A stretch of 64,000 nucleotides of DNA, taken from NCBI RefSeq assembly GCF_041438805.1, contig NZ_CP109190.1, positions 8,680,001-8,744,000 of the forward strand, in the 5' to 3' direction. The notes beneath the pieces are model-generated. The model worked only from the letters and a program-made list of their open reading frames with translations, was not told the origin of the DNA and searched no databases. Numbering within the stretch: the stretch's first letter is position 1; every line of letters starts with the position of its first letter. Origin of the DNA: Streptomyces sp. NBC_01707 (GTDB lineage: Bacteria; Actinomycetota; Actinomycetes; Streptomycetales; Streptomycetaceae). Below are positions 44,730 to 51,191 of this stretch, piece by piece. The translations under genes and the position numbers were made by a program.

Positions 44730-45197
44730 GATGATCTGAACCTCGATTCATAACTTCAGCTTCCACTGAACCACCGTTGCGTTCCCCGCGCAATGATCGG
44801 GAACGGCGCGCTGTGAACGGCTGGAAGTAGAACGCTGTTTCGTATTTCTGCCGGTAACTGAAAAATCGTTCGAGCTTGGCCGTGGGGTGGCTGTTACAGA
44901 ACCCGGCGCCTGTTGCGCAGGGTGAGTCGTTGCGCACACCGAGTGGCGTGAGGGTGTGCGAGGCCAGGCGTGCCGATACCGAACGGGTGGATGCAGTGGT
45001 CAGCGATTGACGGATGGCCGGGGATCGGATGCGTGTCGAATGCAGGCGTGTGTGACAGAAATGTCTGCATTTCGTAACACGGATCGGGGCGTCTGACATA
45101 AATCGGGTGTTCGGGCCAAAGTGTGCGTTCTCGGCATCACGCCGGGATCGAACAACGCTCGGACCTTGCGGTCCGGGCCAGCATCTGAGAGGTCTTC
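44730..45197. other. 468-base divergent region
   Basis: It separates the TetR gene and the repeat-tailed secreted protein gene. It contains the TetR candidate operator, and a GAAATG-TCTG-CATTTC inverted repeat (45058-45073). The sequence CATAAA at 45097-45102 may be the -10 region for the secreted protein. No small gene was found. Confidence 0.4.
44748..44770 (-). promoter_or_regulatory. candidate TetR promoter and operator
   Basis: A perfect 5-6-5 inverted repeat TTCAG/CTGAA (44755-44770) lies next to a minus-strand TATGAA box (44748-44753) and 26 bases before the TetR GTG. A dimer bound here would block the promoter. Confidence 0.5.
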
Positions 45198-45947
45198 ATG
45201 TCCCGTTCCGCACGGCGGTTCACCGCTTCCGTTCTCGCGGCCGGCGCCCTGGTGGCGGCCGCAGCACTCCCGGCTGCCGCTGACGACCACGGCCATGACC
45301 GCGGTCGGTACACCTCGTATTCGCCCGTCGTCCTGGGGCAGATCCAGTACGACAGCCCCGGACGCGATGACGGCTCCAACCGCAGCCTCAACGACGAGTG
45401 GGTCACCGTCACCAACACCAGCCGGCAGACGGTCAACCTCCGCGGCTGGACGCTCAGTGACGAGAGCCGCCGCACCTACCGGTTCGACCTGCGTCTGGCC
45501 GGTCGCTCCTCGGTGCGGGTCCACACCGGCATCGGCCGTGACAACGGCTACGACGTCTATCAGGACCTCCGTCGGTACGTCTGGGACAACAGTGACACCG
45601 CGACCTTGCGTGACAGCCGCGGCTACACGGTCGACTCCAAGTCCTGGGGCCGCCATCACATCGGGTACGGCCTCGGAAGCATCCTCGGATACGGCCTCGG
45701 CCTCGGCCACGATCGCGACCGTGGACGTGACAACAGGCGTGACCACGGGCGTGACCACGGGCGTGACAACCCGCGCGATCACGGGCGTGACAACCCGCGT
45801 GACAACGGGCGTGACAACCCGCGCGATCACGGGCGTGACAACCCGCGCGACAACGGGCGTGACAACCCGCGCGATCACGGACGTGACAACCCGCGCGACA
45901 ACGGACGTGACAACGGGCGCGACCACGATCGTGGCGGTCGTCGCTGA
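45198..45947 (+). CDS. secreted lamin-tail-domain protein with repetitive tail
   Basis: A 249-residue exported protein. A signal peptide (about 1-28, cleavage after AAA-D) is followed by a lamin-tail (LTD) immunoglobulin-like domain (about 35-150: SLNDEWVTVTNTSRQTVNLR, then GWTLSD and VWDNSDTATLRD). A hydrophobic Gly-rich GYGLGSILGYGLGLGHD stretch and an Arg/Asp/Asn tail (about 175-249) follow. The tail is made of alternating RDNPRDHG and RDNPRDNG units. LTD domains occur in many bacterial secreted proteins and are thought to bind partners; the role here is unknown. No membrane anchor or sortase motif is seen. Confidence 0.85.
   Translation: MSRSARRFTASVLAAGALVAAAALPAAADDHGHDRGRYTSYSPVVLGQIQYDSPGRDDGSNRSLNDEWVTVTNTSRQTVNLRGWTLSDESRRTYRFDLRLAGRSSVRVHTGIGRDNGYDVYQDLRRYVWDNSDTATLRDSRGYTVDSKSWGRHHIGYGLGSILGYGLGLGHDRDRGRDNRRDHGRDHGRDNPRDHGRDNPRDNGRDNPRDHGRDNPRDNGRDNPRDHGRDNPRDNGRDNGRDHDRGGRR
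45718..45945 (+). repeat. coding minisatellite of 24/48-base units
   Basis: About nine near-identical units encode RDNPRDHG/RDNPRDNG. Because DHG and DNG alternate, the real period is 48 bases with a 24-base half-period. Such arrays are prone to change copy number. Their periodicity also keeps other frames open on both strands, which should not be read as genes. Confidence 0.85.
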
Positions 45948-45997
45948 CCCTCTGACGGCCGTTCCCTGACCCGGGAGCGGCCCCCGCCTCTCGCTCA

Positions 45998-46032
45998 CGG
46001 CGCACCGCGGCCGATCCGGCCGCGGTGCGCCG
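45998..46032. terminator. 16-bp perfect-stem bidirectional terminator
   Basis: CGGCGCACCGCGGCCG (45998-46013) pairs perfectly with 46017-46032 around a three-base loop. Confidence 0.85.
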
Positions 46033-46049
46033 CACGCGTCGTGCGCGGC

Positions 46050-46250
46050 CTACTCGTCGGCGGCCCGGCGCGCGACATGCTGGGCGTCGAGCGCGTCGAC
46101 CGCCCCGCGGGCGTCCCAGATCGTCGTGCGGTCCACGCCGATGGAGCTCACGAGGCTGCCCCCCTGCGCCTCGCACCGGTGCGAGGCGGTCCAGCACCCG
46201 GTCGCGTGCCCTGCCCCACGTCGAGCCGACTGGATGCCCGTGACACCCAC
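46050..46250 (-). CDS. doubtful small hypothetical protein
   Basis: A 66-codon minus-strand frame with high third-position GC, ending TTIWDARGAVDALDAQHVAR plus RAADE, 18 bases before the terminator. A GGGGGG site seven bases before an internal GTG would give a shorter 33-residue product. No family was recognised. It may be real, a remnant, or the read-through tail of the regulator transcript. Confidence 0.28.
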   Translation of the reverse strand: MGVTGIQSARRGAGHATGCWTASHRCEAQGGSLVSSIGVDRTTIWDARGAVDALDAQHVARRAADE

Positions 46251-46271
46251 CCCGCGCCGGGACCGGCTTCG

Positions 46272-48353
46272 TCACCGGAGGCCGGGCACCTCCTGCTCGG
46301 TCCAGAGTGCCTTGCCGTGCCGGTCGTACCGGGTGCCCCAGTGAGTGGCGAGCTGGGAGACGATGAACAGTCCGCGCCCGCCCTCGTCGACCGTCCGGGC
46401 ATGGCGCAGGTGCGGTGCCACCGGGCTGCTGTCGTGGACCTCGCACGTCAGCGACCGGTCCAGAATGAGCCGCAGCTGGAGGGGCGGGGTGCCGTACCGG
46501 ACGGCGTTGGTCACCAGCTCGCTCACGATCAACTCGGTCGCCTGGACCGTCTCGTCGTCGAGGTTCCAGCCGTCGAGCCGGTCGCGCACCAGGGTACGGG
46601 CGACGGCGGGTGTCGTCCGCTCATGAACCAGCTCCCACGTGGCGACGCGCTCGGGCGGCACTCTGCCGGTACGGGCGAGGAGAAGGGCCGCGCCGTCAGG
46701 GAGACTGTCGGTCGGCTGGCTGTAGACGACGCCGTCGCACAGCCTCTGCAGATCGCGGTCGGGGCGCGCCAGCGCCCTCCGTACTCGCGCGGCGGACTCG
46801 TCGTCGGGCAGCAGTGCGCCGGTGGCGAACGCCAGGATGCTGCCCTCGTCGATCTCGAGGACGGCAGTGGCGAACGGGGCGCTGTCGGAGGCGAAGAGCG
46901 CCGGCCCCTCGGGTACGTCCACGGCGGGCGTGCTGCCGTCGGGTGCGATGACGATCGGCGCGGGATGTCCCGCGCGGGCGACCGTACAGGTGCGGGAGAA
47001 CGGGTCGTAGACCGCGTAGACGCAGGACGCATTCAGTGACTCCCGGTGCAGCGTGTCGCCCGCCGGCAGCGCGGCGCGCTCGGCGGCCAGCCGGTCCGCC
47101 GTGTCGTTCAGCCGGGCCAGGACCTCGGCCGGCTCCAGATCCAGACCGGCCAGGGCCTGGATGACCGTACGCAACTGCCCCATGGCGATGGCTGTTTGGA
47201 GGCCGTGACCCGCGACATTGCCGACGACCAGCGCGGTGCGGGCGCCGGACAGGCCGATGGTGTCGAACCAGCATCCGATGTTGCGGCCGGGCAGCAGGAC
47301 GTGCGCGGTGTCGACGGCGATCCTGGCACTGTCGCCCTGCGGCAGCAGTCGGCGCTGGACCGTCGACGCGATCACATGGTCGCGCTCGTACCGGCGCGCG
47401 TTGTCGATACTGAGCGCGACATGGACGGCCGCGGTCTGCGCGAGCGTGGTGTCGTTCGCGTCGTACGGCTCCGATCCAGGGCCCCGGTACAGGCTCACCA
47501 GCCCGAGGACCGCGCCGTGCAGAGTCAATGGGACCACCATCAGTGAATGGGCATCGAGCGCCCGCATCACCCGGGCGGTCTGCGGATCCGCGGCGAGCCA
47601 CGGGGAGTCCGCGTCGAGTGCGACATGCCGGGGCTGCAGGTCCGACACCGCCAGGGCGAAGGGGGTGCCGGCAGGCAGCCGGCGCGTGTCACTGACGAGC
47701 CCGTCCCGGCCTTCGGCGTCCATGAGTCCGCGCAGCGCGGCCCGGCGCAGCGGGACCTCCGCCCCCAGCGGGGCCAGCGGAGGATCCGCGCCGCGCAGCA
47801 CTTCGTCCACGACCTCGACCACGGCGAAGTCCGCGAACCCCGGCACGACGGCTTCGACCAGCCCCTGGCACGTGGTCGCCATATCGAGAGACCGGCCCAC
47901 ACTCCTGAGCAACCTCGCCCGGTATATCGCCCGGGTGCGTGCCTTCTCGCGCTCGGTGACATCGACGACGGCGGCGAGCAGGCCGAGGACCTGCCCCTGC
48001 TTGCCGTTCAGCCGGTAGACGGTGACCAGGAAGCTGCGGCTCGGACCGGGCGCTCCCTCTGCGCGACCGTGGACCAGCCGATCGTGCACCGGTACACCCG
48101 TGTCCAGCACGCGTTGCAGCAGCTCCGCGGTGGAGGAGTTCGGCCGGTCGAGATGGTACGCATCGGTGAAGTGCCGCCCGAGCACCTGCTCGGCGAGGTC
48201 GGAACCGGGTGGTGAGCTGATCCGAACCAGACGTAGCTGCGGATCGAGCACATGAAGGCCCACCACGGACTGGTCGAACAGTCTGTCGAGGAGCGCCGCG
48301 TCCAGACCGTCGTCCTTCGTGGACGCGGGGACCGGTGCACCTGCGTCCGACAC
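46272..48353 (-). CDS. PAS-GAF-SpoIIE-like-HATPase regulator with degenerate phosphatase domain
   Basis: A 693-residue cytosolic regulator: PAS (about 20-140), GAF (about 150-310), SpoIIE/PP2C-like domain (about 330-545) and RsbW-like HATPase (about 575-690; SELVTNAVRYG, GGRGLFIVSQL). It is a paralogue of the protein at 15663, sharing LLDRLFDQSVVGLHVLDPQL-like PAS sequence. Metal-site residues are lost: the usual GDWYD is GCWFD (C361), GDxxGHG is GNVAGHG (N379), and TDG is absent (FATGALL). It probably does not dephosphorylate and may act through the ATPase domain. The GTG start follows GGGGG by seven bases. Confidence 0.87.
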   Translation of the reverse strand: MSDAGAPVPASTKDDGLDAALLDRLFDQSVVGLHVLDPQLRLVRISSPPGSDLAEQVLGRHFTDAYHLDRPNSSTAELLQRVLDTGVPVHDRLVHGRAEGAPGPSRSFLVTVYRLNGKQGQVLGLLAAVVDVTEREKARTRAIYRARLLRSVGRSLDMATTCQGLVEAVVPGFADFAVVEVVDEVLRGADPPLAPLGAEVPLRRAALRGLMDAEGRDGLVSDTRRLPAGTPFALAVSDLQPRHVALDADSPWLAADPQTARVMRALDAHSLMVVPLTLHGAVLGLVSLYRGPGSEPYDANDTTLAQTAAVHVALSIDNARRYERDHVIASTVQRRLLPQGDSARIAVDTAHVLLPGRNIGCWFDTIGLSGARTALVVGNVAGHGLQTAIAMGQLRTVIQALAGLDLEPAEVLARLNDTADRLAAERAALPAGDTLHRESLNASCVYAVYDPFSRTCTVARAGHPAPIVIAPDGSTPAVDVPEGPALFASDSAPFATAVLEIDEGSILAFATGALLPDDESAARVRRALARPDRDLQRLCDGVVYSQPTDSLPDGAALLLARTGRVPPERVATWELVHERTTPAVARTLVRDRLDGWNLDDETVQATELIVSELVTNAVRYGTPPLQLRLILDRSLTCEVHDSSPVAPHLRHARTVDEGGRGLFIVSQLATHWGTRYDRHGKALWTEQEVPGLR

Positions 48354-48637
48354 GGTGTCACCCCCATCAGGCTCCGCCCACCCTGCGATTCGTCACGTAT
48401 GCGATCAGCGTCCGGGCTCCCGGTTCGCCCCGCCACCGAGGAACGGCAGACGAGTGAATTCCGACCGTGACCATCTCCGATCCTCCCGCGGACGCCGTAC
48501 CGGCCGGCTGCGCCCTCTGTCGGGCCCGCCGGCTCATCGAGTCGGCTGGCCACTGACGCCAGCGCTCTGATGCTGTACCTGATCAAGGCCATGACGCCCT
48601 CGTGACAGGGCGCTTGACGATCGGGATGATGGGGGAC

Positions 48638-48811
48638 ATGCCACCTGTGACGACTCACCTGACACCCAAGTCCGGAAAAGAGATCACCCTCGACGACCTC
48701 CGCGAACTCGTCCAGAAGACCAAGGACGTGAACGGCAAGAGCCTCATCGTCACCACCGTCAACAACCGGCAGGCCAAGATCGGCCGGATCGACATAGACA
48801 TCGCCGACTGA
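48638..48811 (+). CDS. small conserved-looking hypothetical protein
   Basis: A 57-residue protein (MPPVTTHLTPKSGKEITLDD, then LRELVQKTKDVNGKSLIVTTVNNRQ) with good codon use and a plausible helix-strand pattern. The family was not recognised. In-frame ATGs also occur at 48626 and 48629; a GGGGGA site lies close to the chosen one, so the exact start is uncertain. A hairpin 47 bases after the stop supports a real transcript. No signal peptide is present. Confidence 0.6.
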   Translation: MPPVTTHLTPKSGKEITLDDLRELVQKTKDVNGKSLIVTTVNNRQAKIGRIDIDIAD

Positions 48812-48857
48812 TAAGTACACGCACAGCAGGCAGGCTGCGGCGACCGATCCGCGTTCG

Positions 48858-48883
48858 GGCCCTGGACCTCGTGGTCCGGGGCC
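48858..48883 (+). terminator. terminator after the small gene
   Basis: An 11-bp stem (one G-U pair) GGCCCTGGACC/GGTCCGGGGCC with a TCGT loop, followed by TTCGTCG. Confidence 0.7.
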
Positions 48884-49092
48884 TTCGTCGTGGGTACGGC
48901 CCGGGCGATTCGGGGTACTCGGTGTTCCTTTCAGGGGAGGAGAGGAACGCCCCGACGTTTTTCAGTCACGCCTCTACCCCTTTGGCTGGTTCGGGTGCAT
49001 TGTTGATCACGCGGGATCCCCGAAGCCCCCAGGCCAAGGCCCCGTTTCGGGTGCCGCCCGCAGTTGTGAGCTGGGTGGGCCCCGCCGCCCCT

Positions 49093-49118
49093 CCCGACCT
49101 CCCTGCGGGAGGGTCGGG
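49093..49118 (-). terminator. minus-strand hairpin terminator
   Basis: CCCGACCTCCC pairs with GGGA and GGTCGGG across one bulged G, with a three-base loop. It lies just downstream of the stop of the minus-strand fragment at 49131, which suggests that a minus-strand transcript ends here. Confidence 0.6.
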
Positions 49119-49130
49119 GCATGCCCGGGC

Positions 49131-49226
49131 TCATGCCGGTTCGTAGCGAAGCGCCCGGCCGTCCCGCCATTCGATCCGATGCAGGTTGCAACGTCGCGCC
49201 GTCGCGCCCGGCCCGAGTTCACGCAT
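49131..49226 (-). pseudogene. fragment resembling the C-terminus of the adjacent small gene
   Basis: A 31-codon frame ending LHRIEWRDGRALRYEPA closely parallels the end of the next gene upstream (AHWIEWRGGWPRRYRW). The DNA for HRIEWR and HWIEWR is nearly identical, about 145 bases apart. It may be a decayed duplicate of the C-terminus. It could also be a tiny gene of its own. Confidence 0.3.
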
Positions 49227-49270
49227 ACGGCCGCCGGATTCGGCGTCCGCGCAGTGGGTGGGCGCACCCG

Positions 49271-49516
49271 CTAGGAATATCCCCACCGGTATCGGCGCGG
49301 CCAGCCGCCGCGCCATTCGATCCAGTGCGCGTCCTCGAGGTAATGCTCGGCGTCGTAGAGACCCGCCCACCGGAGAAGTTCGATCAGGCCCCAGTCGTCG
49401 TAGACGAGACCGACGATCTCATCATTGATGGTGACCGCCCGGCCACCGGTATGGGAGAGGCCGTGGACGACTATCGGGGCACCCATGCGTCCAGGGTGCA
49501 TCAGGTGGCCGCTCAC
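49271..49516 (-). CDS. small hypothetical protein
   Basis: An 81-residue protein whose C-terminal half, VYDDWGLIELLRWAGLYDAE followed by HYLEDAHWIEWRGGW, is rich in aromatic and acidic residues and looks like a compact folded unit. The family was not recognised. The GTG at 49516 is chosen because GAGGA lies five bases upstream; ATG codons at 49501 and 49486 are alternatives. A fragment with a similar end lies just downstream. Confidence 0.5.
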   Translation of the reverse strand: MSGHLMHPGRMGAPIVVHGLSHTGGRAVTINDEIVGLVYDDWGLIELLRWAGLYDAEHYLEDAHWIEWRGGWPRRYRWGYS

Positions 49517-49761
49517 AGCATCCTCAGGCCGCCGCCTGCCGAGCAGCGGCTGACCGGGCGGCCCCCCTTCTCGCCCCGCCGCTCGGTGGCCGCGTCGATG
49601 CGCTCTACCTCTTTGGCAGTCCAGGTCCGCAGGATGCGCAGGTGCGACAGGTCGGGCGACAGAGGATCAGATGCATGTTCGATTGCGGTGTGTGTCGGCT
49701 GCCGGCCATGTCCACGGTGCCGGGCTGGGCCGGGCCTCCGCCTTCGCGTGGCGGGCGGGCG

Positions 49762-50283
49762 TCAACTCTTGACGGCCTCCGCGATCTGCAGGGCGGCCTG
49801 GGCGGGCGTGAGGTGTGTGGTGTCGACGACCTCGGCCTCGCTGTGCAGCCACGTGCGGGCCGCCTCGGCGTAGGGCTCGAGGTATTTGAGGCGGAATGGG
49901 GAGGGGCCGAGAAGAGTGTCCCCCTCGATGCGCCCGCGGAGGGTGTCCTGGTCGGCGTGGAGGACGAAGTGCCGTACCGGAATGGCATGTTGGGCGAGGC
50001 CCGTGCTGATCTCGCGCCAGTACTGCTCGACCAGGACGGTCATGGGCATCACCAGAGTGCCGCCGGTGTATTCGAGTACGCGGCGGGCGGTCTCGACCAC
50101 GAGCGGCCGCCACGGCGGCCAGTGCTGGAAGTTGTCCGTTCCGGGCAGTCCCGGCGTGATGTCCATGAGCGTCTCGCCGACCTTCTCGGCGTCGAACACC
50201 CGTGAATCCGGGATCAGTCGCTGCACGAGTGCACTGGTCGTCGTCTTGCCTGCGCCGTGGGTGCCGTTGAGCCATACGATCAT
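49762..50283 (-). CDS. TmrB-like ATP-binding kinase
   Basis: A 173-residue P-loop protein resembling Bacillus TmrB, the tunicamycin-resistance ATP-binding protein. Similarities are the MIVWLNGTHGAGKTTT start with its Walker A motif, the VFDAEKVGETLMDITPG region, the WRPLVVETARRVL helix and TLVMPMTVLVEQYW. It is probably a small kinase; whether it confers tunicamycin or other antibiotic resistance is unproven. The ATG at 50283 matches the family start; the frame is open to 50325. Confidence 0.82.
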   Translation of the reverse strand: MIVWLNGTHGAGKTTTSALVQRLIPDSRVFDAEKVGETLMDITPGLPGTDNFQHWPPWRPLVVETARRVLEYTGGTLVMPMTVLVEQYWREISTGLAQHAIPVRHFVLHADQDTLRGRIEGDTLLGPSPFRLKYLEPYAEAARTWLHSEAEVVDTTHLTPAQAALQIAEAVKS

Positions 50284-50614
50284 GGAACCCGACGCTACCG
50301 CTGTGCGGGCCGCGACAACGGGCACAGCAGAAATCCGGTACGGCTTCGGCGCTTCTCAGGACGGTGCCGCCCGCTGAGTTCCGGTGTCACCTGTCTCGAA
50401 CAGTGGCATGGCCTCCGGCCGGGGGCGGTCACGGCAGCCTGGAGCGTTTCTGCCGCCTTGCGTCACGGCGCCCAGCGCTCGTCCGGAGTGCGGCTCACTC
50501 GGGGCCTTCCCCTGCGCGGGCGGGGGTACGCGCCGGTTCGATCAGCTGGTCACCCGGTTTCGCCACGGCCGGATCGCAAACGGTGGCGCTGACGATCGGC
50601 CGGAGCCGTGGAGC
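50284..50614. other. 331-base region without a recognised feature
   Basis: I see no coding sequence with convincing codon use, no hairpin longer than a few base pairs and no promoter between the TmrB-like gene and the next small gene. Confidence 0.4.
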
Positions 50615-50794
50615 TCACGCCGCCTCGACGACATCCGCCCGGACCGCGGTCGCCCATTCCACCAGCAGCCGCTCGTACTCCCGGCGGCCCTCCGGTGACA
50701 GCACGGCACCCGACCGCGCCCAGAGCGCGCGAATGTCCTCGTTCACCGCGTCGGGAGAGCGCACAGGCGTGGCAGGCGAAGGGCGTCGGGGCAT
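50615..50794 (-). CDS. small hypothetical protein
   Basis: A 59-residue basic/helical protein (SPDAVNEDIRALWARSGAVL, then SPEGRREYERLLVEWATAVR) with codon use like real genes. The shape resembles many unnamed streptomycete small proteins; no family was assigned. The ATG at 50794 has no Shine-Dalgarno sequence, but a TACTCT -10-like box ends six bases before it, so the mRNA may be leaderless. A much longer open frame on this strand is a shadow of the protease gene. Confidence 0.6.
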   Translation of the reverse strand: MPRRPSPATPVRSPDAVNEDIRALWARSGAVLSPEGRREYERLLVEWATAVRADVVEAA

Positions 50795-51191
50795 ACGAAA
50801 AGAGTACGGCGCGGGACCGACAACGGCCCCGGCCGAGTGCAGGCCAATTCGCCACGGAGCCCCTACGGTCGGCGCCGGCCGGTCCGGTACGAAGCCACCC
50901 GGCCCGGAGGGAATCGTCACCCAACGCCGCCCGCCTACGACCGACCGCCGGGCCCGAGCATCGTCACCGGCAGCGGGATGGCGGGACCGCTCCGGCCGGC
51001 CGCCATCAGTGCCACGGGTGCTTTTCCGCACCCATAGGTGTATTTCCGTCAACTCCGCACGCGTGTCGCAGAAATGTTCATGCGTTCGGGTGCCGCTCGG
51101 CCATAATGCGTCGACCGGGGGGTGCGGAGACTTGTGCGTGACCCCGCGGAACTGGCGGTTCCGAGGAACCACTTGATCTCCAGGGGGAGAC
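50795..51191. other. 397-base region upstream of the subtilase gene
   Basis: It contains the leaderless-type -10 box of the small minus-strand gene (50801-50806), a CAGAAATGT motif (51069-51077) also present before the secreted protein at 45198, a CATAAT box (51102-51107) and the GGGGGAGA ribosome-binding site (51183-51190) of the protease. Confidence 0.45.
51077..51107 (+). promoter_or_regulatory. candidate promoter of the subtilase gene
   Basis: TTCATG (51077-51082) and CATAAT (51102-51107) are 19 bases apart, giving a leader of about 80 bases before the TTG start. The boxes are imperfect, so this is tentative. Confidence 0.35.

Larger units (their letters stand above)
45948..46271. other. 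324-base convergent region
   Basis: It holds a 16-bp terminator (45998-46032) and a doubtful minus-strand small ORF (46050-46250) between the secreted protein and the PAS-GAF regulator. Confidence 0.5.
48812..49270. other. 459-base region with terminators and a tail fragment
   Basis: It contains the hairpin at 48858-48883, a minus-strand hairpin at 49093-49118 and the short fragment at 49131-49226. No further gene is visible between 48884 and 49090. Confidence 0.45.

Noticed and set aside
45718..45945. Possible CRISPR array
   Set aside because: Repeats are directly contiguous with no unique spacers, keep a reading frame and encode a protein tail.
45000..45998. A long minus-strand frame full of VVTPVIARVV repeats
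   Set aside because: It is produced by the 24/48-base coding repeat of the LTD protein on the other strand.
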